Assembly (NCBI RefSeq): GCF_028553765.1
Contig: NZ_CP067134.1
Location: 2,709,001 to 2,773,000 of the forward strand
Length of the DNA: 64,000 nucleotides
Direction of reading: 5' to 3'
Source of the DNA: Paracoccus stylophorae
Lineage (GTDB): Bacteria; Pseudomonadota; Alphaproteobacteria; Rhodobacterales; Rhodobacteraceae
The first letter of the stretch is position 1. Each line of letters starts with the position of its first letter. The position numbers and the translations under genes are program-made. Below are positions 9,096 to 18,546 of this stretch, one piece after another. The notes below the pieces were generated by a model, which worked only from the letters and a program-made list of their open reading frames with translations, was not told where the DNA came from and made no database searches.

Positions 9096-11429
9096 TCAGT
9101 AAGCGGCGCTGCCGGTCCCGGCGGGCAGCGCGCCATAGGGCAGCCAGACCGTCTTCCACTGGACCGCGTGATGCAGGAACGCCGCCCCCTGCGCATCCGG
9201 TCCGGTCCAGTCGCGATTGACCGGCGACCAGACGGGCTTCAGATTGCCCCCCGCCGCACGCTCGACCCGTTCCAGCCCCTCGCCGCCGCCGACATGCCAC
9301 ATCGCGGCCACGCCATCATGCGCGGCGGCGACGGGCGCAAGCTCGGCCGTGGCGCCGGTGACGATATTGACGACGCCGCCGGGCAGGTCCGAGGTGTCGA
9401 ACACCTGATACAGATCCGCCAGCACCAGCGGATCGTCCTGCGAGGCGATGGCAACGACGCTGTTGCCCATCGCGATGGCCGGCATCACCAGCGACATGAA
9501 CGCCGCCAGCGGCTGGCGGTTCGGGCAGGTGATGGCCATGACGCCGTAAGGTTCGGGGATCACGTTGACCAGATGCCCCGGTCTAGTCTGCACATTCGCG
9601 CCATCGAACTTGTCCGCGCGCGCGGCATAGTGAAAGGCGCGCGCGATGGCCGCATCGGCCTCTGCGCGGCTGGTGCGCGCGGCGAAATCGTCGGCGCGCG
9701 CAGCGAGGTTCTCGGCGATGTAATACAGCACCTGCGCCCGGCCGTCCCCGCCCATCGCGGCCCATTTGCCGGCCTTCGCCGCCGCCTCGACCGCGTTGCG
9801 GATGTCCTTGCGGTTGCCCAGCGGCGCCAGCCCGCCCGGCACCGTGTACATCGCGCCCCCGTCCGGCCGTTTCTGCGCCCCGCCCAGATACAGCTTCATC
9901 GTCCGGTCGATGCCGCCGCCCTTGCCCTCGCCCTCCGCCATCAGCACAGGTGGCGTCGGCGCAGTGTCCTTCGCCGGTTTCACCGGCGGCTCGGCCAGAT
10001 AATCCCGCATCCCGGTGCGCCCGCCCTCGCGCCCGAAACCGCTTTCGCGATAGCCGCCGAAGGGGGCGGCGGCATCGAACATGTTCGCGCCGTTGATCCA
10101 GACGACGCCGGCCTTGATCCGCGCGGCGATGTCGGTGGCGACCGCCGCGCTTTCCGACCAGACCGACCCGGCCAGACCATAGCGCGTGTTGTTGGCCAGT
10201 TCGACCGCCTCATCGGCGGTGCGGAATGTGGACAGCGTGGCGATGGGACCGAAGATTTCCTGCACCATCCCCGGATTGGCGGGGGCGATGTTGCGCAGAT
10301 AGCCGGGCGCGATGAAACACCCCTCGCCCGCCTGCCCTCCGACCAGTTCGGCCCCGGCGGCGGTGGCCGCGGCGCAGATCGACAGGATGCGATCCTTTTG
10401 CACCGGATCGACAATGGCGCCGATATCGGTCGATTTGTCCAGCGGCGCACCCACGCGCAGCCGGTCCATGCGCGCGCGCAGCAGCGATTCGAACCGCGAC
10501 GTCACCGCCTCGGCCACCAGGATGCGCGATCCGGCGCAGCAGACCTGACCCTGATTGAACCAGATCGAGTCCACCACCCCTTCGACCGCGGCGTCCAGAT
10601 CGGCGTCGTCCATGATCACGAAGGGCGATTTGCCGCCCAGTTCCAGCGTCAGTTTCGTGCCGGTTCCGGCCAGCGTCGCGGCAATGCCGCGCCCCACCTG
10701 GGTCGAGCCGGTAAAGGCGATCTTGTCCGGCTGCGCCCGGACCAGCGCAGCCCCGGTCGCGCCGTCGCCGGTGACGATGTTGACGACGCCCTCCGGCAAT
10801 CCGACCTGACGGCAGATTTCGGCAAAGGCCAGCGCGGTCAGCGGCGTGTATTCCGCCGGTTTCAGCACCACCGTGTTGCCGGCAGCCAGCGCCGGCGCGA
10901 TCTTCCAGGCCAGCATCAGCAGCGGAAAGTTCCACGGGATGATCTGGCCGCAGACGCCAAGGGGCGCGTGGCCGGGAAATTCGTCGTCGCGCAGCTCCGC
11001 CCAGCCGGCGTGATGATAGAAATGGCGCGCGACCAGCGGCACGTCGATGTCGCGGCTTTCGCGGATCGGCTTGCCGTTGTCCAGCGTTTCCAGAACCGAC
11101 AGAAAGCGTTCGCGTTTCTGGACATGGCGCGCGATGGCATAGAGATACCGTGCCCGTTCGCTGCAGGACAGCTTTGCCCATCTGTTCTGCGCCTTGCGCG
11201 CCGCCTTTACCGCCTCGGCGACATCCTGTTCGGTGCCCTGCGCGATCTGGGCCAGCGCCTCGCCGGTTGCCGGGTCGCGCGTGGTGAAGCTGTCGCCCGG
11301 ACGGGTAAAGCTGCCGCCGATGAAATGGCCGAACGGGCCACGGTCGCGCAACCAGTCGCGAACGGCGCTGCTGTCTTCGACCGAGGGGCCGTATTCCATG
11401 CTTTCCATGATTTCGCTCACGCGGCTCAT
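9096..11429 (-). CDS. Fused double aldehyde dehydrogenase, second half catalytically degenerate
   Basis: A 777-residue protein with two aldehyde dehydrogenase modules. The first (about residues 30-510) is complete: cofactor-site [12 protein letters not shown], general base Glu263 in LELGGKSP, catalytic Cys297 in NQGQVCC. The second (about 530-777) keeps the nucleotide-binding-like half ([19 protein letters not shown]) but ends before any GQ-x-C motif, so it is probably non-catalytic. The start MSRVSEIM has GAGGAAGA just upstream; it begins 7 bases after the deoC stop. Given that DeoC releases acetaldehyde, the likely job is oxidising that aldehyde to an acid with NAD(P); this is inference from context. 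Confidence 0.88.
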   Translation of the reverse strand: MSRVSEIMESMEYGPSVEDSSAVRDWLRDRGPFGHFIGGSFTRPGDSFTTRDPATGEALAQIAQGTEQDVAEAVKAARKAQNRWAKLSCSERARYLYAIARHVQKRERFLSVLETLDNGKPIRESRDIDVPLVARHFYHHAGWAELRDDEFPGHAPLGVCGQIIPWNFPLLMLAWKIAPALAAGNTVVLKPAEYTPLTALAFAEICRQVGLPEGVVNIVTGDGATGAALVRAQPDKIAFTGSTQVGRGIAATLAGTGTKLTLELGGKSPFVIMDDADLDAAVEGVVDSIWFNQGQVCCAGSRILVAEAVTSRFESLLRARMDRLRVGAPLDKSTDIGAIVDPVQKDRILSICAAATAAGAELVGGQAGEGCFIAPGYLRNIAPANPGMVQEIFGPIATLSTFRTADEAVELANNTRYGLAGSVWSESAAVATDIAARIKAGVVWINGANMFDAAAPFGGYRESGFGREGGRTGMRDYLAEPPVKPAKDTAPTPPVLMAEGEGKGGGIDRTMKLYLGGAQKRPDGGAMYTVPGGLAPLGNRKDIRNAVEAAAKAGKWAAMGGDGRAQVLYYIAENLAARADDFAARTSRAEADAAIARAFHYAARADKFDGANVQTRPGHLVNVIPEPYGVMAITCPNRQPLAAFMSLVMPAIAMGNSVVAIASQDDPLVLADLYQVFDTSDLPGGVVNIVTGATAELAPVAAAHDGVAAMWHVGGGEGLERVERAAGGNLKPVWSPVNRDWTGPDAQGAAFLHHAVQWKTVWLPYGALPAGTGSAAY

Positions 11430-11436
11430 TTCTTCC

Positions 11437-12384
11437 TCAGGCGATGGCTTGACGATACCCGGCGGCATAGCGGCCGGTGACGTGATGGCTGATCTGGCGT
11501 TCGATATCGCCCAGAAGGCTGCTGGCGCCGATGCGGAACAGGTCGGGCGCCAGCCAGTCGCGGCCCAGCTCTTCGCGCATCAGGATCTGCCAGGCGATGG
11601 CGTCTTTGGCCGTGCGCAGCCCGCCTGCGGGTTTGAAGCCGACCTTGTGGCCGGTGCGCGCGTGATGGTCGCGGATGGCGCGGCACATGACCAGCGAGAC
11701 GGGAAGCGTGGCGTTCACCCCCTCTTTCCCGGTCGAGGTCTTGATCCAGTCCGCGCCCGCCTGCATCGCCACATGGCTGGCGCGGGCGACGTTTTCCAGC
11801 GATTTCAGATCGCCGGTGGCCAGGATCGCCTTCATGCGGGCGGTGCCGCAGGCGTCGCGCATGGCGCGGATTTCGTCATACAGCGCGCTCCATTCGGCGC
11901 GCAGGACATGGGCGCGCGCGATCACGATGTCGATCTCGTCCGCGCCCTGATCCACGGCATGACGAATTTCCGCCAGCCGCAGATCCAGCGGCATCAGCCC
12001 TGCGGGAAAGCCGGTGGCGACGCTGGCGACGGGGATGCCCGAATTGCCAAGCGCGCGTTTCGCCGCCGCCACCATCGTCGGATAGACGCAGACCGCGCCG
12101 GTGGTCAGGCCCTGCACGCCCATCGCGTCCAGCAGATCGGGGGCGACCGGCTGGCGCGCCTTGGCGCACAGGCGGGCGACGCGGTCGGGCGTGTCGTCGC
12201 CCGACAGCGTGGTCAGGTCGATGCAGCGGACCGCGTTCAGCAGCCAGCCGGCCTGCCATTCCTTTTTCAGGCTGCGCCGGACCGGCAGGGTCGCGGCGCG
12301 GCGTTCGACCGCCGGGGTGTTGATGCGAATATCGCCCAGAAGATGGGCGTCCAGCCCGGTGCCGGGATTGCGCGTGCCTGACAT
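11437..12384 (-). CDS. deoC: Deoxyribose-phosphate aldolase
   Basis: Splits 2-deoxyribose 5-phosphate into glyceraldehyde 3-phosphate and acetaldehyde in deoxynucleoside breakdown. At 315 residues it is the longer DeoC type. The Schiff-base lysine is Lys215 in WIKTSTGKEG, with the proton-relay lysine in VGFKPAGGLRT. The start MSGTRN has AGAGG upstream. It is the promoter-proximal gene of a two-gene operon with the aldehyde dehydrogenase, which would remove the toxic acetaldehyde. Confidence 0.95.
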   Translation of the reverse strand: MSGTRNPGTGLDAHLLGDIRINTPAVERRAATLPVRRSLKKEWQAGWLLNAVRCIDLTTLSGDDTPDRVARLCAKARQPVAPDLLDAMGVQGLTTGAVCVYPTMVAAAKRALGNSGIPVASVATGFPAGLMPLDLRLAEIRHAVDQGADEIDIVIARAHVLRAEWSALYDEIRAMRDACGTARMKAILATGDLKSLENVARASHVAMQAGADWIKTSTGKEGVNATLPVSLVMCRAIRDHHARTGHKVGFKPAGGLRTAKDAIAWQILMREELGRDWLAPDLFRIGASSLLGDIERQISHHVTGRYAAGYRQAIA

Positions 12385-12412
12385 GTCGCCTCTGCCGTTG
12401 GGATCGTCCGCC

Positions 12413-12441
12413 ACGCTAGACCCGCCCGACCAGCGCGGCAA
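12413..12441 (-). promoter_or_regulatory. Putative deoC promoter
   Basis: On the minus strand TTGCCG (12441-12436) and TAGCGT (12418-12413) are spaced by 17 bases; the transcript would begin near 12406, about 22 bases before the deoC ATG. Confidence 0.4.
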
Positions 12442-12492
12442 GACGCGCACACTGGCGCGACGCGGCGTTTGGGACGGATTGCGCCACGCGCC

Positions 12493-13164
12493 TTATTGAC
12501 GCGGCTTGCCCGACCACCGCGTCCACCATCCGCGCACCCGCCCGCGTGCGTCCCGTGCATCCGCGGCCACACGGTCGCTGGTGCGGTCCCACCGGTCATC
12601 CACGGACTTGATCGCGGGGTCGATCGTGCGTTCGCGGAACTGCGCCCACATCCGCCAGATCAGCCCAAGCAGGATCAGCAGGATGGCGCAGATCACCATC
12701 GCGGCCCAGTTGCGGGGCCGGTCGTTCGGATTGGCCAGCGTGTCGATCGAGATGGCGTTGGGATAGGCCGTCAGCCACGGAATCCGCCAGCCATAGGCGG
12801 TCACGCTGACCCAGGTCGGATCGCCCGAGGTCGATTTCAGGTTCGTCGCCTCGGCATGCAGATTGGCGCTGTCGTATTTGAAATAGGGCGGCCAGATCCA
12901 GCCGGTATCCTCGTTGCGATAGACGAAGACCTTGCCGTTGGGGCGCACCGTCTCGATGAAGCGGACATCGCGCTGACCGGCGGCATTCTCGACCGTGCCA
13001 GTATCTTCCGAGGCGTAGAAGATCGCGTTCGACGTCGTGACGGGGGTCAGCCGGTTATAGGTGTTGGTGATGCGGACCGTGTTCTTCGACGGCAGCGCGT
13101 AATCCAGAAACAGGAACACCGCGACCCCCAGCAGGACCCCCAGAACCACCTTGACGTAATACAT
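12493..13164 (-). CDS. DUF1523-like membrane protein
   Basis: A 223-residue protein with a membrane span at residues 5-22 (VVLGVLLGVAVFLFLDYAL), a periplasmic middle region of about 130 residues rich in aromatic residues (DTGWIWPPYFKYD, VTAYGWRIPWL), and a second span near 160-180. The cytoplasmic tail is basic and ends in a predicted helix. I believe it belongs to DUF1523. The ATG at 13164 is preferred to the GTG at 13170 because AAGGGG lies 9 bases upstream. It is the last gene of the seven-gene minus-strand cluster that starts at 19609, 13 bases after the preceding gene. Function unknown. Confidence 0.8.
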   Translation of the reverse strand: MYYVKVVLGVLLGVAVFLFLDYALPSKNTVRITNTYNRLTPVTTSNAIFYASEDTGTVENAAGQRDVRFIETVRPNGKVFVYRNEDTGWIWPPYFKYDSANLHAEATNLKSTSGDPTWVSVTAYGWRIPWLTAYPNAISIDTLANPNDRPRNWAAMVICAILLILLGLIWRMWAQFRERTIDPAIKSVDDRWDRTSDRVAADARDARGRVRGWWTRWSGKPRQ

Positions 13165-13177
13165 GTGCACAGGCCCC

Positions 13178-13459
13178 TTATTGCCAGTTGACCCAATAGA
13201 CGATCGCCATGATCGCCAGCGTCGGAAGGATGAAGACCAGCCACAGCAGCCGCGACTTCAGCGATCTGTCGAAGCCGACCATCGCCTTGCGGACAAACTC
13301 GTCCCGCAGGGCGTTGTTCCCCGCCATGTCGGGATGACGTTCGTCCCAGATTTCCTCAAGCCTTTCCCGCCTGAGCGAGCGGATATAGATGCGCAGCAGC
13401 AGATAGAACATCGCCTCCAGCAGAAAGACCAGCACGATCAGGCGAAACAACGCGATCAA
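13178..13459 (-). CDS. Small two-span membrane protein of the 12.5-19.6 kb cluster
   Basis: A 93-residue protein with a hydrophobic span at each end (ALFRLIVLVFLLEAMFYLLL and LLWLVFILPTLAIMAIVYWV) and a charged loop between them (RRERLEEIWDERHPD). It most likely starts at a TTG codon: GGAGGA lies 6 bases upstream and the TTG overlaps the preceding stop by 4 bases (TTGA), so translation is coupled. Function unknown; its position suggests it anchors or partners the soluble products of the cluster. Confidence 0.75.
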   Translation of the reverse strand: MIALFRLIVLVFLLEAMFYLLLRIYIRSLRRERLEEIWDERHPDMAGNNALRDEFVRKAMVGFDRSLKSRLLWLVFILPTLAIMAIVYWVNWQ

Positions 13460-14844
13460 GACCCGTCCTCCGCCGCGCGGCCCCACGGACCTGCCGGACG
13501 CGGCAAGCCGGTATCGGACCGCGCGGCCGCTGCGCGACCCCACGGGCCGTCGCGGGTGGCCGGATCGGGCCGGGCCATTCCCGGTTCGGGGCCGAACAGG
13601 GCGGTGCGCGTGCCCTGCTTGTCGATGGCGTATTCGCGCGCCAGCATCTGCGCCACATATTCGCGCTTGGCGTCGGGCCAGCCCTGATACAGCCGATAGA
13701 ACAGCGGCTTGTGGGTGATGAACAACTGCCGCACATCGCGCGGCGCCAGCTCCGACAGCAGCCGGTTCACCAGATCCCGCGCCGGCCCGGGCGTCGCGCG
13801 GATGGCGTGGAAATAGGCCGGATCGCCGCTGTCGATCACCGGCCAGTCGCCGCCCTGTTCGGCATAGCGCTGCAACGCGGCCAGCCCCGCGATCTCGGGC
13901 GGCAGGTCGTCGCCCATGCGCCCGGCGGCGCGGCGCAGCGCGGCCCGTCCGCCATCGCCCGTGTCCAGCCCCAGCCGGATCGCCGCGTCGGCCAGGATGA
14001 AGTCGATCTTCTGGCGCAGGATCGGTGCGGCATCCGCGCCGCGCGCGTTGATGATCGGCTCGGCCAGCGCGTTGCGGGCCAGCCACGCGGCAATCGGATG
14101 GCGGTCTTGAACCGTCAGCGTCAGAAACCCCGGGACCTCGGTGCGTTGGGCGGGATCGGCAAAGATCATCGCCGGTTCGGCCGCCGACCGGATCAGATAG
14201 ACGCCGCCGAACCGCGCGGTCCAGAAATCGGGAACGTCGAACACGGTATGGTCCAGCCGCACCGGATGGCGCAGGACATCGCCCGATTTGCGGGCCTGTT
14301 CGATCATTTGCGCGATCAGCACGTCATCCCACCACGCATTGGGGTCGCGGCGGAACCTGTCGATCATCGCGGCCAGCCGGTCGGCCTCGGCCACGTGGTT
14401 GCCGGTCGTGTCGGCGGCAAGCGTGAGGCGCGAAATATTGGGAAGATCGGCGGGCCCGGCCAGACGCCAGACCCCGTCGTCGATCCGGCCGACCACCGCA
14501 TCGCGCGCGGTCAGGCTGAAAAGCTGGCTTTCGTTCTCGACGATGAAACGGCGCAGCACGTCGCGCAGAACCGACAGATCCGGGGTCAGCATCGGCGCGG
14601 TCTTCTGCTCGGTCGTCAGCAGGATGAACTGCCGCTCACCACCTTCGGGCGACAGATAGTCCATGTCGCCGAACTCGTCCCCGATCTCGGGGGAATGGCC
14701 GCCGATGTCGATGTGAAACTCGGTCAGGGCGGTCTGTCTGCCGGTGATGCGGTCCAGCGCGCGGTTATACAGCCCCACCCAGGCGGCCGAATCCACCCGG
14801 ATGAGATTGCCGAACATCAGCCCCTGCGCGATCAGGCGCTTCAT
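13456..14844 (-). CDS. Conserved protein of unknown function in the AAA cluster
   Basis: A soluble-looking protein of 462 residues without signal peptide or membrane spans. It begins MKRLIAQGLMFGNLIRVDSA. Visible features are a mixed alpha/beta first half and a helical second half; I see no catalytic motif I recognise. The C-terminal tail is low complexity and contains GPWGRAA twice, suggesting a small internal duplication. It may be a Rhodobacteraceae-restricted domain family (possibly DUF6638, from memory and unverified). It lies 52 bases after the ATPase stop and overlaps the next gene by 4 bases. Confidence 0.75.
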   Translation of the reverse strand: MKRLIAQGLMFGNLIRVDSAAWVGLYNRALDRITGRQTALTEFHIDIGGHSPEIGDEFGDMDYLSPEGGERQFILLTTEQKTAPMLTPDLSVLRDVLRRFIVENESQLFSLTARDAVVGRIDDGVWRLAGPADLPNISRLTLAADTTGNHVAEADRLAAMIDRFRRDPNAWWDDVLIAQMIEQARKSGDVLRHPVRLDHTVFDVPDFWTARFGGVYLIRSAAEPAMIFADPAQRTEVPGFLTLTVQDRHPIAAWLARNALAEPIINARGADAAPILRQKIDFILADAAIRLGLDTGDGGRAALRRAAGRMGDDLPPEIAGLAALQRYAEQGGDWPVIDSGDPAYFHAIRATPGPARDLVNRLLSELAPRDVRQLFITHKPLFYRLYQGWPDAKREYVAQMLAREYAIDKQGTRTALFGPEPGMARPDPATRDGPWGRAAAARSDTGLPRPAGPWGRAAEDGS

Positions 14845-14896
14845 GCCGGCAGGCCCTGTCGCGGCGTCCGTGCTGCGGCACCCATCCCTTGCGGCA

Positions 14897-16831
14897 CTAG
14901 ATTCCCTCCTTCCCCTCCTCGAACCGCCGCTTTGCCTCGGCCATGCGCTGCATGTTCCTGACGGCCTCCTCGATGGCGGTTTCGTCGGCGCTGTCGGCAT
15001 AGCGCCATTCGCTGTCGGCATAGCGGTTGATTTCCTGGATCACCATCTCGGTCGTGACCGGGCGGCGCAGCGCCTCGATCATCTCGAGCTTGCGGTCATA
15101 GGGCTGGTGCAGGAACGGTCCGGGCGTCTGGAACCAGTCGTCGGGCATGTCGAAATCCATCGCGCGGGATTTGACCGCGTCGGTGATGTTCTTGACCGAC
15201 CGGCCGGTGAAGCGCGGCTCGGCCTGGGCGATGGCGTGCAGATAGCTGCCCAGATCGGCAAGATCGTCCAGCGGGCCATGGGTCGCCGCGACATGGGCAA
15301 AGACCTTTTCCAGCCCCGGCTCGTGCGGGCGGGCATGACCCTCATAGCTTTCGGCGACCGCGCGCCGGATCGCCTGCGCCCGCATCAGATCGTGATCGCC
15401 CGTCGGGATCTGGTGGCGTTCGCCCAGCAACAGCCCCAGAATGTCGATGAAATCGGCGCGGGTCTTCGGCCCGTCGATCAGCAGCCTTGCGCTGGCACGC
15501 TGGCGCAGGGCGTCGTCGATATTCTCGGCGTGGTTGGAAAACATCCCGAACGTGGCATTGCCGCGCACCACCGTCTGGGCGCCGGCGAACGCCTCCATCA
15601 GGACGGCGGTGATTTCCTGCTGCCCGGACGAGGATTGCCGGTCGCCCCGCCGTCCGGCGATCTGGTCGATATCGTCGATGGTGCCGAAGCCGATCACCTT
15701 GGGGTCGATCACCGCGTTGACAAAGGCGCGCGCGTTCTGGCCCGACTTGCCCTGATAGCTGTCGATATTGTCCACAGACAGGTTGCGATAGCGGAACGGA
15801 TAATCCGCGACCTGGCAATATTCGTGGATCAGCCCGGCCATCATCTGGATCAGCGTGGTCTTGCCGGTGCCGGGGCGTCCGTCGCCCAGAAAGGTAAAGA
15901 CGAACCCGCCCAGTTCGACGAACGGGTTCATCATCCGGTCGAAATCATAAGCGACGATCATCCGCGCCAGCCGCATCGCCTGATGCTTGGCGATGGCGTT
16001 GCCCACCACCTCGTCGGGGCGCTTGAAGGTCATCGCCACCGGGCCGCGCTGTCGCTTGGTGGGCGGGGCAAAGCCCGCGATGGGCATGTCGTCGGCGGCC
16101 ACGCGCCACGACGCGCCGGTAAAGGCGCGGATGCGCGGCGCGTTCTGGGCCCGCGCGGCGACCGCGCTGGACAGCGCCTCGGCCCAGGCCAGGGCGGTGG
16201 CGATCAGGCTGGCGTCGTCCTTCGCCTCGCGCGCAAGGTTGCGATCCAGATCCCACAGCGCGCCCTGCAAGGCTGTCTGCGCGTTGTCGGTCAGGATCTC
16301 GTCCACGCTGACCGAATCGACCGTCCGGCCCGGGGCGTGATCGGCCAGCAGGAACGCCGTCGCATTGGCCAGCACCGACAGCGCCGCCAGCGATTCGACC
16401 GCCAGCAGTTCCGCGAATTCCCGGTGCCGGTCGGGTGACAGGCGGCTTTGCAGATTGATGCGTTTCAGTTCGGCCGCGCCCGATCGTGCCGCGACCTCGC
16501 CCGCGACGGCCAGCGCGATGGCGGTCGCCCGGCGCAGCACGCGCGCCATGGTCGCCGCCGCCGGCGTCAGCAGATCGTCGCCGCCCGCATCCTCGATCCT
16601 CTCCAGCAGATGCACGCCGTCGGCCTGCGCGGCGGGACGCCCGACCAGCCCCGGCGTCGTCGGGCGAAAGCGCGCGCCCGTCACGATCCCGGGCGAGCGT
16701 TCGGCCGCGGCCTCGGGCGTGGGCCGGCCCAGACGCGGCGCATGTTCGAACCCGGTCAGCAGCGACAGGGCCTGCGGGTAATGCTGCCGGATCTCGTCTT
16801 CGGGCAGTTCCATCTCGTTGCGCGCGTCCAT
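14897..16831 (-). CDS. AAA-family ATPase of the 12.5-19.6 kb cluster
   Basis: A 644-residue protein: about 300 residues of alpha-helical N-terminal region, then an AAA module. Walker A is GDGRPGTGKTT (316-326). The Walker B region reads GFGTIDDIDQIAGRR (381-395), with Asp386/Asp387 where classic AAA proteins have Asp-Glu. Sensor 1 is Asn433, and Arg443/Arg445 in ALRQRASARL are arginine-finger candidates. The lid and a helical C-terminal region follow. The IAGRRG stretch and the DALRxR pattern resemble the FtsH/spastin branch, but no protease or other known effector domain is present. Its ATG follows the preceding stop codon with no gap. It is likely the motor of the cluster, acting on one of the neighbouring products (inference). 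Confidence 0.85.
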   Translation of the reverse strand: MDARNEMELPEDEIRQHYPQALSLLTGFEHAPRLGRPTPEAAAERSPGIVTGARFRPTTPGLVGRPAAQADGVHLLERIEDAGGDDLLTPAAATMARVLRRATAIALAVAGEVAARSGAAELKRINLQSRLSPDRHREFAELLAVESLAALSVLANATAFLLADHAPGRTVDSVSVDEILTDNAQTALQGALWDLDRNLAREAKDDASLIATALAWAEALSSAVAARAQNAPRIRAFTGASWRVAADDMPIAGFAPPTKRQRGPVAMTFKRPDEVVGNAIAKHQAMRLARMIVAYDFDRMMNPFVELGGFVFTFLGDGRPGTGKTTLIQMMAGLIHEYCQVADYPFRYRNLSVDNIDSYQGKSGQNARAFVNAVIDPKVIGFGTIDDIDQIAGRRGDRQSSSGQQEITAVLMEAFAGAQTVVRGNATFGMFSNHAENIDDALRQRASARLLIDGPKTRADFIDILGLLLGERHQIPTGDHDLMRAQAIRRAVAESYEGHARPHEPGLEKVFAHVAATHGPLDDLADLGSYLHAIAQAEPRFTGRSVKNITDAVKSRAMDFDMPDDWFQTPGPFLHQPYDRKLEMIEALRRPVTTEMVIQEINRYADSEWRYADSADETAIEEAVRNMQRMAEAKRRFEEGKEGI

Positions 16832-17398
16832 TCAGTCCTCTTCGGTCCAGACACCCGGATAATCCGTCACGAAGCCGTGGCGGTTCACGGCAAGCACCGC
16901 CTCGAACCCGGTTTCGGCGGCGCGGAAATGCCAGCGCCCGTCATCCTGCCGCCGGCAGGTCCGGTGCAGCGGCTTCAATCGCCAGTCGCCGGCGTCCAGC
17001 GACGCCGCCGCGCTGTCGCCGCCGCCGGCGGTCTTCAGCCGGTTCAGGGTCAGCGTCACGGTCGCCGGGGTAAAGCCAAGATCAAGATCCATCAGCCCGT
17101 GGCTGCCCGGCACCTCGTCGCCGTTCACGCGCCATTCGCCCTGACCTCCGCGCCGGATCGACAGGCTCAGCGCGCGCCCGCCCACCCGTCCCTGCACCCG
17201 GGCCGAGCGCGGCAGCCAGTCATCGCCGCACGCCACAGTGTATCCCATCCACGCCGGTCCTGCAGCATCGCGCCAGACCGCCATGCCCTCAAGCTGCCAC
17301 CGCTCGCCGTCATGGCGCAGGCAACAGGCGTCGTGGCCGGGCGTGTCCAGCCGCCGCCACAGGATCAGCACCCCCGTTCCCCCGCCGCCCGCAGCCAT
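16832..17398 (-). CDS. Putative glycolipid-binding domain protein
   Basis: A 188-residue protein that begins with LILWRRLDTPGHDACCL and continues with GMAVW and a run of short beta strands ending in PGVWTEED. This matches what I recall of the putative glycolipid-binding family (PF06475), single-domain beta-barrel proteins of unsettled function. There is no signal peptide, so it should be cytoplasmic. It overlaps the preceding gene by one base (TGATG) and abuts the AAA ATPase gene, so it is firmly part of the cluster. Confidence 0.8.
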   Translation of the reverse strand: MAAGGGGTGVLILWRRLDTPGHDACCLRHDGERWQLEGMAVWRDAAGPAWMGYTVACGDDWLPRSARVQGRVGGRALSLSIRRGGQGEWRVNGDEVPGSHGLMDLDLGFTPATVTLTLNRLKTAGGGDSAAASLDAGDWRLKPLHRTCRRQDDGRWHFRAAETGFEAVLAVNRHGFVTDYPGVWTEED

Positions 17399-18546
17399 CA
17401 GCGATAGCCCGCGACGCGGCCGTCGGGGCCGGGCACGTATTTGCGGATGTCGCGAAACCCCGCCGGGTCCAGCGCGGCCAGCGCCTGATAGGGGCGCTGT
17501 GGCAGGATCAGCACGCGGGTGGCGCCGGTCGCGCCCTGCCCTGCGCCGTCCGCGTTCAGCGGGTCCAGCCGGAACACCTGCCGTTCGACCACGCTGAAAA
17601 GACCGCGGGATTCCAGCGTCGCACGCTCGGCCCGCAGATCCTCGACGGTCAGGGCCATCGCCCAATCCTCGCCCACGGGTGCTGCGGCGCTTTCCAGCAC
17701 CTGACGGATCGGGCCGTCCTGCAACGTGAACCCCTGCGAATAGATCGGGCCCAGCACGATCCGCCGCAGCCGCCGCGGATGCAGCGTGTCGAAATCGCGG
17801 TCGAAACCCTGCGCGATGGTCACCAGTTGCAGCGACGTCACCGATTGCGCCAGCAGATGCGCGCGCAACTCGGGCCAGCGTTTCGCATCCTCGTCCAGCG
17901 GGCGGCGGCCGCTGTCGTCGGTCTCCATCAGATAGATCACCGGCACGTTTAACCGGCTGTCATAGACCGCCCAGTGGATCAGCCAGCGCCGCCGCTGGCC
18001 GCCCTGCCCCGACAGCCGCAGCGCCTGCGGATGCATCTGCGGCCAGAACAGCCCCCCCGCCGCCAGCGCCTGGTAATACAGCCGCTGCGACAGCGCGTAT
18101 TGCAGCCGAGTGGGGATCGTCAGATCGCCGACGATCTGGCGGATCATGTCGTCCTTGATCGCGTCGGGCGTGGGCGTGCGGGCCAGTTCCTCGGCGGCCT
18201 GCGCGGCGTCGGCGGCGGTCTGCGCGATCTCGGCCCAGACCGGCAGGCCGGATTCGTGGATGTCGATGGTGACATGGCGGCGCAGCGGCCCCTCGATCCG
18301 GCCCGCGACCAGGTATTTCATCGACAGCGCATCCAGACTGGTCCCAAGCGCGGCCAGATACAGGCCGATGGCCTCGGTGTCCGTCCGCGTGAACAGCCCG
18401 TCGCGCACCATCTCGGACAGGGCGGCCGGCAAAACCGCCGCGATACGCCGCGTCTGGTCGAAAAAGGCGCGCGCGGTCAGGTCGTCGTCCAGCGCCCGGT
18501 GATCGGCGTCCAGATTGCCCGTTTCGGCCACCGCCTCAGCCGCCAT
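17398..18546 (-). CDS. Conserved protein of unknown function in the AAA cluster
   Basis: A 382-residue soluble protein with no family I recognise. The first third is helical (FFDQTRRIAAVLPAAL), the second has alternating strands (WAVYDSRLNVPVIYLMET) and the end is a proline-rich strand region (VLILPQRPYQAL). There is no signal peptide or membrane span. It overlaps the coiled-coil gene upstream by 11 bases and the glycolipid-binding-like gene downstream by one base. This tight packing implies that its amount is linked to theirs. Confidence 0.75.
   Translation of the reverse strand: MAAEAVAETGNLDADHRALDDDLTARAFFDQTRRIAAVLPAALSEMVRDGLFTRTDTEAIGLYLAALGTSLDALSMKYLVAGRIEGPLRRHVTIDIHESGLPVWAEIAQTAADAAQAAEELARTPTPDAIKDDMIRQIVGDLTIPTRLQYALSQRLYYQALAAGGLFWPQMHPQALRLSGQGGQRRRWLIHWAVYDSRLNVPVIYLMETDDSGRRPLDEDAKRWPELRAHLLAQSVTSLQLVTIAQGFDRDFDTLHPRRLRRIVLGPIYSQGFTLQDGPIRQVLESAAAPVGEDWAMALTVEDLRAERATLESRGLFSVVERQVFRLDPLNADGAGQGATGATRVLILPQRPYQALAALDPAGFRDIRKYVPGPDGRVAGYR

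Noticed and set aside
9168..11480. A 770-codon open frame on plus opposite the aldehyde dehydrogenase
   Set aside because: Same shadow effect; both dehydrogenase modules on minus are unmistakable.
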